DNA of 64,000 nucleotides from positions 1-64,000 of the forward strand of contig JAVMKI010000059.1 of NCBI GenBank assembly GCA_031732755.1. Reading direction: 5' to 3'. Made by a program: the position numbers and the translations under genes. This stretch comes from Contendibacter sp031732755. GTDB lineage: Bacteria; Pseudomonadota; Gammaproteobacteria; Competibacterales; Competibacteraceae. Shown piece by piece: positions 8,230-17,065 of the stretch (positions are counted from its first letter, which is position 1; each line of letters begins with the position of its first letter). The notes under the pieces are model-generated. The model saw nothing but the letters and a program-made list of their open reading frames with translations. It had not been told where the DNA came from and made no database searches.

Positions 8230-9209
8230 CCCGCGTTCGGCACATCGCCGCGCGGGGCGACCGCGCGGGCGTTGTCGCCGGGCCGGACGAGCCGACCGCG
8301 CAGGGCGTTCCAGCCATCATCGCCGCTGACCAGCACGACGCCCGCCAGGACCAGGATAGCGCCGACTAGGAAGCTCGCCTCCACCGGTTCGTCGAGCAAC
8401 CCCACCCCAAAGGCGATCCCGAACAGCGGCGTCAGAAAGGAAAACACCCCCAGCCGAGACGCCCAGTAATGCCGCAGCAGCCAAAACCAGGCCAGATAGC
8501 TGGCGAACGCGACCACTAGCGACTGAAACAGCAGGCTGCCCCACAGCAGCGGCGTGGGCCGAATGGCGGTCTGGCCCAGGCCGACGGCGGCCGCCAGTAG
8601 CAGGACGAAGCCGACGACCAGTTGATAGAGCAGGGTTTCGGTGGCGGAGACCCGGGCCAGCCGGGAGCAGCGCACCACCAGCGTCGTGGCGGCCCAGACC
8701 ATTCCCGCCAGCAGCGCCAGACCATCGCCCCACAGCGTGGTCGGGGACGCCCCGGCGGCGGCTATCGGGCGTCGCCCCCAAAAGGTCAACACGATCCCTG
8801 TGAATGCCAGGAGAATCCCCAGCCAGCGGAGCGCCCCCAACCGTTCCGCCGGTCGCAGCCAATGCAAGCCGAGGGCGACGAAAATGGGGGCGGTGTAGAG
8901 GAAAACCACCAGGTGGGAGGCCGTGGTATGGCGCAACCCTTCTCCCACCAGCAGGAATTCAACCGCGAACAGCACCCCGGCCAGCAGGCCGGGCCGCCAC
9001 GTCCCCGCACCAATGGCGATTCGCGGCCCGCGCCAGAGCACGAGCCCACCCACCAGCAGGGCCGCCACGCCCGAGCGCAGGGCGATTTGCAGAAGAGGAG
9101 CCATCTCCGGGGCGGTGCCCTTGAGGACGACCTGCTGGAAGCCCCAAATCTGGCAGAGGATCAGCATCAGGCCGATGGCCCGTCCGTCGAGGTCTTTACG
9201 GGTTTCCAT
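8127..9209 (-). CDS. EamA/DMT-superfamily transporter
   Basis: A 360-aa membrane protein with ten predicted hydrophobic helices in two EamA repeats (first ~12-145, second ~165-300). Typical pieces are LCQIWGFQQVVLKG near the start, AVEFLLVGEGLRHTTASHLVVFLYTAPIFVAL and LTPLFGIAFGVGLLDEPV. The family exports amino acids, nucleotides or other metabolites across the inner membrane. The last ~55 residues are polar and run antisense into the acetyltransferase-like gene. Substrate unknown; possibly it serves the neighbouring cupin/amidohydrolase pathway. Confidence 0.85.
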   Translation of the reverse strand: METRKDLDGRAIGLMLILCQIWGFQQVVLKGTAPEMAPLLQIALRSGVAALLVGGLVLWRGPRIAIGAGTWRPGLLAGVLFAVEFLLVGEGLRHTTASHLVVFLYTAPIFVALGLHWLRPAERLGALRWLGILLAFTGIVLTFWGRRPIAAAGASPTTLWGDGLALLAGMVWAATTLVVRCSRLARVSATETLLYQLVVGFVLLLAAAVGLGQTAIRPTPLLWGSLLFQSLVVAFASYLAWFWLLRHYWASRLGVFSFLTPLFGIAFGVGLLDEPVEASFLVGAILVLAGVVLVSGDDGWNALRGRLVRPGDNARAVAPRGDVPNAGYPVAATDCLSSKSNPRAASPHRSAERNQRPSSE

Positions 9210-9292
9210 GATCGCTGCGTTGGTTTAAAGAGGAGCGGCGCGTCGCACCCTGCCGCATGCGGTGGGTGCAAGCGCCGACCCGGGACTGAGGC

Positions 9293-9667
9293 TCACCCGA
9301 GCAGGACGGCAAGCGCCAGCCAGGTCAACGCCGCCCCTGTCAGCAGCCCAGCCACAAACAGCACCCACCGGTAGCGTTGCCAGGTCGCGCGAAACTCCGA
9401 ACATTGCAGGAACACATCGACCGGATAAGCGGCGCAGTAGGCGACATTGGCGGCAACGGCCAGGACGAACAGCGTGGCGAGGGCGGGCAGCCCTGCTCTG
9501 CTCCAGCTTGGCAGGGCCGGCCAGGCCCACACGAGCACGAGGACGGCCAGCACGCCGTTGTAAACCAGGCGCATCGGCTCCCAATAACGAATGGCGTCGG
9601 TAATCAGGTCTTTCCAGGGGGCGTCGGCGCGATCAGCGACAGACCCAGGACGGTGTCGTGCGTTCAT
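9293..9667 (-). CDS. Small membrane protein (124 aa)
   Basis: Starts at ATG 9667 (MNARHRPGS). It has three to four hydrophobic helices: YNGVLAVLVLVWAWPAL (~36-52), ALATLFVLAVAANVAYCAAY (~62-81) and a C-terminal pair around WVLFVAGLLTGAALTWLALA. An FLQCSEFRATWQRYRW loop separates them. I do not recognise a named family. It stands alone between the transporter and a broken small gene. Confidence 0.55.
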   Translation of the reverse strand: MNARHRPGSVADRADAPWKDLITDAIRYWEPMRLVYNGVLAVLVLVWAWPALPSWSRAGLPALATLFVLAVAANVAYCAAYPVDVFLQCSEFRATWQRYRWVLFVAGLLTGAALTWLALAVLLG

Positions 9668-9737
9668 CGAGTGGCCAGGGTTCGTCGGGCGAGTACGCCA
9701 TGACGGCGGCTCCTGCAGTAAGGGCACTGCTGAGAGT

Positions 9738-9962
9738 TTAGCCGCGATTGACGCTCTGGGTTCCGTATAAATGCCGTTCCGGCAACACGCGGATGTATTC
9801 GCTCACGGCGCGACTATCGGTACGGGCTTGCTGGGCCAACTCGTCATACCGTGTTTTAGGTAGATGCAGCTTGACATCGCGGTCGCATTTGCGACGACGC
9901 TTTTCGATGGTAGCGACTCAGGCCAGACGCAGGGTCGCAGAAACGGCGGGACCTTCGGACAT
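9738..9962 (-). pseudogene. Broken ribbon-helix-helix-like (MobC/CopG-type) gene
   Basis: Read on the minus strand from ATG 9962, the frame gives MSEGPAVSATLRLA, then an in-frame TGA (9918-9920), then a well-formed stretch of about 58 residues including CDRDVKLHLPKTRYDELAQQ and AVSEYIRVLPERHLYG, ending at TAA 9738. The pattern of a beta strand followed by two amphipathic helices resembles ribbon-helix-helix proteins of plasmid mobilisation or antitoxins. The premature stop suggests a pseudogene; an internal start after the stop is possible. Confidence 0.4.
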
Positions 9963-10020
9963 GGCGTCGGTCTCCATGCAATACCGCGTCACAACTGCAG
10001 CAGGTGATCGAATGCCGGTC

Positions 10021-10054
10021 TTGATAATCTTTAAAAATTTTTAAAGATTATCAA
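10021..10054. promoter_or_regulatory. Perfect 34-bp palindrome at the left edge of the dpd operon
   Basis: TTGATAATCTTTAAAAA followed by its exact reverse complement. It is strongly AT-rich in GC-rich surroundings and lies ~300 bp before dpdE, at the point where the cargo changes. It could be an operator for a dimeric or tetrameric regulator, or a bidirectional terminator with A/T flanks inside the stem. The central A5T5 could also act as a bending site. It is visible directly; the role is inference. Confidence 0.8.
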
Positions 10055-10326
10055 TACTGAAGGATCGTGGGCATCATGAAAGGGATACCGTCTACTCTGG
10101 AATCATTTGTCTATGGGCGCTATAGTGAGTTACACAGGCAATAACGATCAAGAACACGTGCCGGCGGACCCCATGACTATTTCGTCAACCCTACACCATT
10201 TCGATAGCGATCCTGCCGTTCCTCTCAAGCCGGCGCGCCAGCGTTGAGGCTCCCGCCGGTTGCCCCGAGCACGCCGTCTGACCTCGTATGTTCGCAGGAC
10301 GCCAGACCCAAAAGGCAGTTACCTCT
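10055..10326 (+). promoter_or_regulatory. Leader region of the dpdE operon
   Basis: This 272-bp stretch contains no convincing gene. It must hold the promoter of the eight-gene dpd operon that follows. Candidate AT-rich boxes lie around 10100-10150 (CATTTGTCTATGGG, CTATAGTGAG), but no clear -35/-10 pair can be claimed. Confidence 0.35.
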
Positions 10327-13300
10327 ATGTTGGTCTACGTTGATGACGACTGGGGGATTGGTAAAGTCGTCGCTCGCGCCGGTAACGATCTCGTTGTGCG
10401 CTTCTTCCAGAGCATCGCGCGGCAAACCGAACGCACCTACCCGGTTGATCACCTCGAGCGGCCTTTGCTAACGCCGCAAACGCGGGTTTATTTTCAGCAA
10501 GACGACCGCTGGCGCGTCGGTCGGATCAAGGAACGAGAGGGTGACGAATACCTCATTCGCCTTCCCAACCATGAAATGGCCTACCTGGGTTCGGACGATT
10601 TCGAAGTCCGTTGCCTGCAACCGTTCGACGATCCCACGGAAGTGCTCGCTATTGGCGGCGCTGAATCCCAATATCTGCATGATCGGCGCCGGGCGTTCAT
10701 TGATGCCCTGGTCCGCTTGCGCGCCGCCTCGCGCGGCATGACCGGCGCCACTTCCGCCGCTATCGAACTGGTGGATTACCAGTTGCAGGTTGCGCGCCGC
10801 GTCCTGTCCGATCCAGTCCAGCGGTACCTGCTGGCCGATGAAGTTGGCATGGGGAAAACCATCGAGGCCGGCATGATCATCCGCCAGTGCCTGCTGGACG
10901 ATGCTGACGCCACGGTGCTGGTCTTGACGCCAGCGCATCTGGTCGGCCAGTGGCGGGAAGAGTTGGACACGCGTTTTCGAATCGGTGATTTCGCCGAACG
11001 GGTCATGATCCTCGCCTACGCTGAGTTGCCAGCGGAGGCCCTGCACCATCCCCCCACCCTGCTGGTGATTGATGAAGCCCATCGCGCGCTGGCGTCCGGA
11101 TATACCGATATCGCCCCTGCGTTGCGGGCGGTGATCCGCACGCTGGGTCAGACGGTAGAGCGGTTGCTCCTGCTCACGGCAACACCGGGGGTGGGACGCG
11201 AAGCGGAGTTGTTGGCTTTGTTGCAGGTGCTCGATCCAGCCGTGTACGGCCAGGAAGCGCCTGAGACGTTTCGCCGCAAGGTGGAACAGCGCGACAAGTA
11301 CGGGCTGTTCCTGCGCGGTCTGCGCGCCGAGGCCAGCGATTTCCTGCTCAAGCAACGCGCTCGCGAGGCCATCCACTTGTTTGCGGACGATGAAACCGTC
11401 GCGGCGCTGGCCAGTGAACTGAGCGCGGGATTGACCACGGGTGATCGGGCAACGATCCAGCGGTGCGTGGGCGATCTGCGCACGCACATCGCGGAAACCT
11501 ACCGCCTGCACCACCGTCTGATCCGCACCCGCCGCACCGATACCGAAGGCTGGGAATTCCGGCCACGCGGCCCGCAGTCGCCGAATGGCCAACTCAATCT
11601 GTCACATTTGCGCGTGGAAGTGGATGAGGACGAGCGCCTGCCCGATCTGCTGCAACTGCTCGAACAATGGCGCCAAGATGCGCTGTACGCCCTGCAGCAA
11701 GGCGCCGAAGAAGCCAGCGCGGTTACTCGCTACCTGCAATTGTTTGAGGCTTTGGCGCAAGGGGTGGAATGCCTGACGCAACAGGTGGTGGATTTGGCGA
11801 CTCAGACGCCGTTGTTCGCTCACGAACCGGCGTTGCTGGCCAGCATGGCTGAAGTCGCGGCCCAGGAACCGGGGTTCGCGCGTGAAGAGCTGACGATTGA
11901 AATCCTGCGGCGTTTACGCAACGCCATTGGCGAGAATGCGAAACCAAAAATCGTGGTGTTCGCCTCCGATCATGCCGTAGCGGCGCGACTTGCAACAGCG
12001 CTGACGCATGCCTTTGGCCACAGCGCGGTACAGGGCCTGCCCGGATTAGTTAGCCCCACCACATCAGCCACCGCTCACGCCAGCACGGCGCGGCGCTTTG
12101 GTGACGAGCCCACCGCCTGGCTCTATGTGTGCGACCGCAGCGGTGAGGAGGGGCAAAACCTGCAATTCGCCGACGCGATCCTCCACCACGATGTTCCATT
12201 TTCCGCTGATCGCCTGGAGCAACGCATCGGTCGCCTGGATCGTTTCGGTCGGCGCAAGGACGTGATCCGCCATCGCCTCCTCATTCCGAACGATGACGAT
12301 AGCAGTCCGTGGCAAGCATGGCTGGAACTATTGACTGACTGCTTTCAAGTCTTCAATACCTCGCTGGCCGACATCCAGTTCTTCTTGGGCGACCTCCAGC
12401 AGCGACTGGCCACGGTACTCTTCCGCGAGGGGGCTGCTGGACTGCGGCGAGCGCGTACTGAACTGAGTGATGCGATTGTCGCCGAGCGCCAACGGCTCGA
12501 TAACCAATACGCGCTGGATCGGGTGATGGCCCGCGAGGAGGCTGCGACTGGGTTGCGCGCGTCTATCGAAGCGGCGGAACTCGATTTCGAACAGGGCGCC
12601 GACCATCTTTCAGCAATCCGGCCATGGCTGGTTAATGCCTTGCAGTTCGAGCAAATCCCCGAACCAAGACGCGATAGCTGTTTCCGCTTGCACTGGGGGC
12701 GCGAAACGCTAATGCCGCTGTTTCCCTGGCACGGACGCTTGAAAGCTAGCGGGCTGGATCAGCCACTCACCCTGCGCCGCGCCAGCGCCGTTCGCTACCC
12801 TGATGTGGGATTATTTCGTCCGGGACATCGGTTGTTCGGTGCTTTTGAACAGTTCACGGCATGGGATGACCGTGGAACTACCTTCGCCACTTGGCGGATT
12901 GACCCTAACCTGAGTCCTGACGTGATTGGACCTTATTGGGTAGGATTTCGGATCTGTTGGTTGCTGGAGGCGCAACCTACGGCCCTAGCGAATATCAAGC
13001 TTTCCCATAAGGCTGCTCACGCTCTGCAACGCCGCGCGGATGATCTTTTACCGCCGCACTTGTTGACCCTTTATCTAGATACAACTCTGCAAGCAGTCGA
13101 GAAACCGGAATTACTCGCTGTACTGGAGCGGCCTCATGACCGTTCTGAAGCACTGGGTAGCAGAGATATCAATCTTGGCAGCCGACCGCATTTATTGGAC
13201 GCGATCATCGATCCTGGCCATTTAGAAACACTGTGCCGGCAGGTTCGTGATTGTTCACACGAAATTTTGTTGAGCCTGCCGCAGGTCGCGGACGCTCTCG

Positions 13301-13539
13301 CCATGGCGCAGAGCCAGGCCGAACAGGATATAGCACATCGGCGACGGCGGATTGAAAGGCGACTGGCAATCTTGGCTCAGGAAAGCGCGGGGAGGCGCGA
13401 TGAGTCGCTGGAATGGCAGATGGAATATGACCAGTGGATTCTACAGGCTATCCAGCAGCCCAGCATACGAGTTGATGCCATCGGCCTCTTTGTGCTGGCG
13501 ACTGATTATCCTCAAGTCGTCTTGGGCATTTCGAAATGA
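10327..13539 (+). CDS. dpdE: DpdE, SNF2-type helicase of the 7-deazaguanine restriction system
   Basis: A 1070-aa SF2 helicase of the SNF2/Rad54-like class. Motif I is ADEVGMGKTIEAG (~170-182), motif II IDEAH (~248-252), motif III LLTATP (~282), and motif VI is near QRIGRLDRFGR (~631), so all the ATPase motifs are intact. DpdE is one of the restriction-side proteins that act on DNA lacking the deazaguanine mark. ATG 10327 is preferred because the protein then opens with MLVYVDDDWGIGKVV, a typical small beta domain; ATG 10288 would add 13 residues. Its stop overlaps the dpdF start by 4 bases (ATGA). Confidence 0.88.
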   Translation: MLVYVDDDWGIGKVVARAGNDLVVRFFQSIARQTERTYPVDHLERPLLTPQTRVYFQQDDRWRVGRIKEREGDEYLIRLPNHEMAYLGSDDFEVRCLQPFDDPTEVLAIGGAESQYLHDRRRAFIDALVRLRAASRGMTGATSAAIELVDYQLQVARRVLSDPVQRYLLADEVGMGKTIEAGMIIRQCLLDDADATVLVLTPAHLVGQWREELDTRFRIGDFAERVMILAYAELPAEALHHPPTLLVIDEAHRALASGYTDIAPALRAVIRTLGQTVERLLLLTATPGVGREAELLALLQVLDPAVYGQEAPETFRRKVEQRDKYGLFLRGLRAEASDFLLKQRAREAIHLFADDETVAALASELSAGLTTGDRATIQRCVGDLRTHIAETYRLHHRLIRTRRTDTEGWEFRPRGPQSPNGQLNLSHLRVEVDEDERLPDLLQLLEQWRQDALYALQQGAEEASAVTRYLQLFEALAQGVECLTQQVVDLATQTPLFAHEPALLASMAEVAAQEPGFAREELTIEILRRLRNAIGENAKPKIVVFASDHAVAARLATALTHAFGHSAVQGLPGLVSPTTSATAHASTARRFGDEPTAWLYVCDRSGEEGQNLQFADAILHHDVPFSADRLEQRIGRLDRFGRRKDVIRHRLLIPNDDDSSPWQAWLELLTDCFQVFNTSLADIQFFLGDLQQRLATVLFREGAAGLRRARTELSDAIVAERQRLDNQYALDRVMAREEAATGLRASIEAAELDFEQGADHLSAIRPWLVNALQFEQIPEPRRDSCFRLHWGRETLMPLFPWHGRLKASGLDQPLTLRRASAVRYPDVGLFRPGHRLFGAFEQFTAWDDRGTTFATWRIDPNLSPDVIGPYWVGFRICWLLEAQPTALANIKLSHKAAHALQRRADDLLPPHLLTLYLDTTLQAVEKPELLAVLERPHDRSEALGSRDINLGSRPHLLDAIIDPGHLETLCRQVRDCSHEILLSLPQVADALAMAQSQAEQDIAHRRRRIERRLAILAQESAGRRDESLEWQMEYDQWILQAIQQPSIRVDAIGLFVLATDYPQVVLGISK

Positions 13540-16130
13540 GTGAACCCTCGTTCCTCGACAGTTTTGCCGGATTACAAGCCATTTTTGATCAAAAAACGGC
13601 CGCGTCGGCAATGACTTTTGACGAACCGGCGTTTGAACGATTGCGTATGGCGTTAGCGAAGCCGGGTAGTCGCTCGCCACTTGATCTAGCGGTACTGATC
13701 CGTCATGCATTGGGTTATGAAAACGGGCGTCGCCAAAGTGAAGATGATGCCACATTGCGAGTTCCGATTGGCGGCGGTTGGCCTAACGAGACGGATTGGC
13801 GCCGGGTGGGCCTGAACGCGCAACGACAATCTCCTAGTTGGCATGTACGTTCCACGGGGTGGCGACCAGATTGGTTGCCTGGCAGTAAACAACAGGCGGT
13901 GGATCGGACCGCTGCGATGGCTAAGCCAGTAGCCAAACCATTCTCGCCCGCTACGAGCAAGCGACCTTTGACCGATGGTTTTCTACATCTGGTGGGCAAG
14001 GAGGCCTACCTGAGCACTGGTCAATGTCGTGCCGCAAGAACACTACTGACTGCACCTCCTGGCGCAACGATCCTGGCAACACTGCCCACCGGCGAAGGGA
14101 AGAGCTTGCTCTTTCAGTTGGTGGATCGTGTTGGCTTTTCCGAGAGTCAGGGACCGGGCGTGACTCTGGTGATCGTCCCAACCATCACCTTGGCCATCGA
14201 CCACGAGCAATCCGCCCGGAAGTTGCCGTTGCGAGAGGATCGCCTACCGGATCAGCCGTTGGCCTATGTGGGTGACGACGCCCGCAAACTTCAGATTCGT
14301 GAAGCAATCACCGCGGGTCAGCAAGGGCTATGTTTTGTCGCGCCAGAGGCGGCCTGTGGTTCTTTGCGATCTGCGCTGTTAAAAGCTGCCAGTGTGGGCC
14401 GTTTGCGTGCACTGGTGGTCGATGAGGCTCACTTGGTAGACGGGTGGGGCACCGATTTCCGCACGGAATTTCAGTTGCTGGGGGGGCTATGGGCCGAACT
14501 GATGGCTCGTAGCCCGCCTGCGCAACGCTTTCGGACACTGCTGCTATCAGCCACACTCACGCCGATTGCAGTCCAGGCACTACGGCAACTGTTTGCGAAT
14601 GCAAAGACACCGTTTTTTTCAGTGGGTGCGCTCCGATTGCGCCCGGAAATCGAATTCTGGGTTGCCCCATTCACCGACGTGGCGACTCGTCAGCAACATT
14701 GCCTGGAAGCCTTGGCGCATGTGCCTCGTCCTGCCATTCTTTACACCACCACAGTGCGGGATGCCGAAATCTGGGGAGACGACCTGAAGCAGTGGGGTTA
14801 TCGGTCCCTTCGGGTTGTAACCGGCAATACAAACGCCCAAGACCGCGAGCGAATATTAGCCGCGTGGCGAGATGGTGACATTGATCTAGTTGTCGCCACG
14901 GCCGCCTTTGGTATGGGGGTGGACTATGCAAACGTCCGTACTGTGGTGCATGCCTGTATTCCCGAAACACTGGATCGGTTCTATCAGGAAGTCGGACGCA
15001 GTGGTCGTGACGGCTGTGCCAGCCTTTCACTATTGCTACCCGCCCATGATGACCGACAGATGGCTTATTCCCTTAACCAGCAGACCATCATCTCGGTTGA
15101 TCGCGGCCTGACCCGTTGGCGTGCGATGTTCGATAACTCTAGGCTTGGGCGCGATCCGCATGAGCGAATCATCAATCTCAACACGCCACCGACTTTATTG
15201 CCTGGTGATATCGACATGCTGGGAATTCGTAATGCCGACTGGAACGCCCGTACCTTGGCGCTGATGGCCCGGGCTGGCCTTATTCGACTCCAAGGCAGTG
15301 TACTTCAAACCGAGGTATCGGCCGAGCAAATTACTGAAGTACTAGCCGGTTACCTGCAGCGAGTATATTTAATAGACGACAGTCATTATTTGCGAGAACG
15401 TTGGCAACAAACTATTGAACCCCTGCGACAAAATATTTACCAAGTAAGCTCGGATAGTTTACAAAAGATGTTAAGCATTCTTTGCAGAGAAAACTGCGTG
15501 GCGCAGGTAGTAGCTGATTTGTATACCATGCAACTGAATGGTAATACACATCACGTAGCATTAGTTTGTGGTGGTTGCCCATGGTGTCGAGAAAATCCAA
15601 CAGAGCGAATTCCAGCTGAATCTACCCATTTGCTGCCATTGCCACAGCCATATAGTCGGGGTTTACGCCCACCTACTGTCACCCTATTCGATAGCAGGAG
15701 AATTGCCCTTGTTTTCTATCAACGGGACGAACTAACTAGCCGGCGGAATCAACGCCGCTTGGCTGATGCCATCGAGCAACTTGTAATCCAAGGATTAACT
15801 CGCTTTATCGGTATTGGTGGTGGGTTGATCCCGCTTAGGTCTATTTTTCAGGAACGATTGACCGACCGCATTTTGTTTTTTGCTGAAATTGATGAAGTGC
15901 TGCAACTACCTACTCTCGATGATATTCCAAGTGGCCCCGAACTCTTGATTGTAGGTGAAACCCATAATATCCGGCTAGAAACGCTGAGTCAGCGTCCTCC
16001 TAATCAAGAACGGTTGATTTTTGTATCGAATGATCAGGCAGATCCCAGTATGCCTCAGCGCCGGCTAATAGATATACACGCTATTCCAGGTTATCCATTG
16101 GAAGATTTTATTCGCAGAGTACTCTCATGA
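13536..16130 (+). CDS. dpdF: DpdF, RecQ-like helicase
   Basis: An 864-aa RecQ-family helicase. Walker A is LPTGEGKSLLFQL (~181-193), the DEAH box is VDEAHLVDGWGTDFR (~294-308), motif III is LLSATLTP, motif V is ATAAFGMGVDYANVR (~453-467) and motif VI is YQEVGRSGRDG (~483-493). A Cys cluster CGGCPWC near residue 678 may bind zinc. In Dpd systems this helicase belongs to the restriction module with DpdE and DpdJ. It overlaps both neighbours by ATGA, so it is translationally coupled. The first half is GC-rich, and the sequence becomes AT-rich after about 15.3 kb. Confidence 0.88.
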   Translation: MSEPSFLDSFAGLQAIFDQKTAASAMTFDEPAFERLRMALAKPGSRSPLDLAVLIRHALGYENGRRQSEDDATLRVPIGGGWPNETDWRRVGLNAQRQSPSWHVRSTGWRPDWLPGSKQQAVDRTAAMAKPVAKPFSPATSKRPLTDGFLHLVGKEAYLSTGQCRAARTLLTAPPGATILATLPTGEGKSLLFQLVDRVGFSESQGPGVTLVIVPTITLAIDHEQSARKLPLREDRLPDQPLAYVGDDARKLQIREAITAGQQGLCFVAPEAACGSLRSALLKAASVGRLRALVVDEAHLVDGWGTDFRTEFQLLGGLWAELMARSPPAQRFRTLLLSATLTPIAVQALRQLFANAKTPFFSVGALRLRPEIEFWVAPFTDVATRQQHCLEALAHVPRPAILYTTTVRDAEIWGDDLKQWGYRSLRVVTGNTNAQDRERILAAWRDGDIDLVVATAAFGMGVDYANVRTVVHACIPETLDRFYQEVGRSGRDGCASLSLLLPAHDDRQMAYSLNQQTIISVDRGLTRWRAMFDNSRLGRDPHERIINLNTPPTLLPGDIDMLGIRNADWNARTLALMARAGLIRLQGSVLQTEVSAEQITEVLAGYLQRVYLIDDSHYLRERWQQTIEPLRQNIYQVSSDSLQKMLSILCRENCVAQVVADLYTMQLNGNTHHVALVCGGCPWCRENPTERIPAESTHLLPLPQPYSRGLRPPTVTLFDSRRIALVFYQRDELTSRRNQRRLADAIEQLVIQGLTRFIGIGGGLIPLRSIFQERLTDRILFFAEIDEVLQLPTLDDIPSGPELLIVGETHNIRLETLSQRPPNQERLIFVSNDQADPSMPQRRLIDIHAIPGYPLEDFIRRVLS

Positions 16131-17065
16131 GCGTCATCACGAATCTTCCGGTTTTACCAAATCGGCTGAATATTCTTCTAAGACAAATTTCCCATTCAAG
16201 GGATGGTTATACTCGTGATGAACTGGCCGAATTGATGAGCCCACCATCACTGAGTCGTGGTAGAACTAGCATTTTTTCTGCCGTACTTTCTGAAGCCTTA
16301 CGGTTAGGTTTAGTTTTTGAAACTACAACCGAAAAGGGTGGTAATCGCCTATTGTTGGCAGATAATGCCAAGGATTCGGCTTTCATTAATTTGATTGAGA
16401 GACGGTTGCTACAAGATCCTGATAACGAATCAGTAGATCGCGGCCGTTTTCCAGAGGCATTGGCTTGGTTCCTGATGCAGGATCCTATGCAACCTTTAAT
16501 GTGGGACAAGAACGTCAGGTTACGTGTCGTCACTGACTTGGGCGAAGCTTTGGAAGCCTTAGAATTAACTAATAAGGCCCGTTTTCAAAATCTAGTTTAT
16601 TGGGCACGATTTTTAGGCTATGCCGTTAAACTTGGGTTCTCAGCAACCGAACTTGGTGATGACACCGATGCGGATGAAGATGAATCCCAAACAGTGGATT
16701 TAGATGCAGCTAATGCGACTGCATACGTATTACCAGATCCTACAGAAGCTATTGCACGGCACCTACCTAATATTTTCCTTTCTGAACAACAATTGAAGGT
16801 GGCAGACTTCATCAAAGCTTGGGCATCCCTACTGCCTGTATTAGAAGGTGGCACGATACGGGAGCATGTAGAACAACAGGCACGTGCGGAAATAGCCCGC
16901 CAGTCCGAAACATTCTCACCGGCAACTAGCTTGGCGCTACGGCGACTTGAACAGCGTCGCTTGATTTCACTGTATGCCTTATCAGATGCACAAATGTACT
17001 TGCTTTATTATGGGCGTGAGCCAGTACGGATCAGTCATATTACTTATCTTGGAGAAAAATCATAA
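16127..17065 (+). CDS. dpdG: DpdG
   Basis: A 312-aa protein with no enzymatic motif. It has a winged-helix-like N-terminus (residues ~8-60; DGYTRDELAELMSPPSLSRG) and a helical body with an acidic patch around 178-195 (DDTDADEDESQTVDLD). DpdG is a core restriction protein of unknown biochemical role in the Dpd family. Assignment rests on its size and on its position between dpdF and dpdH. It overlaps dpdF by 4 bases, and its stop shares a base with the dpdH start (TAATG). The gene is notably AT-rich compared with dpdE and dpdJ. Confidence 0.75.
   Translation: MSVITNLPVLPNRLNILLRQISHSRDGYTRDELAELMSPPSLSRGRTSIFSAVLSEALRLGLVFETTTEKGGNRLLLADNAKDSAFINLIERRLLQDPDNESVDRGRFPEALAWFLMQDPMQPLMWDKNVRLRVVTDLGEALEALELTNKARFQNLVYWARFLGYAVKLGFSATELGDDTDADEDESQTVDLDAANATAYVLPDPTEAIARHLPNIFLSEQQLKVADFIKAWASLLPVLEGGTIREHVEQQARAEIARQSETFSPATSLALRRLEQRRLISLYALSDAQMYLLYYGREPVRISHITYLGEKS

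Noticed and set aside
9748..10044. 98-aa plus-strand frame
   Set aside because: The opposite strand gives the better protein (RHH-like); this frame is Arg/Ser-rich noise ending in the palindrome.
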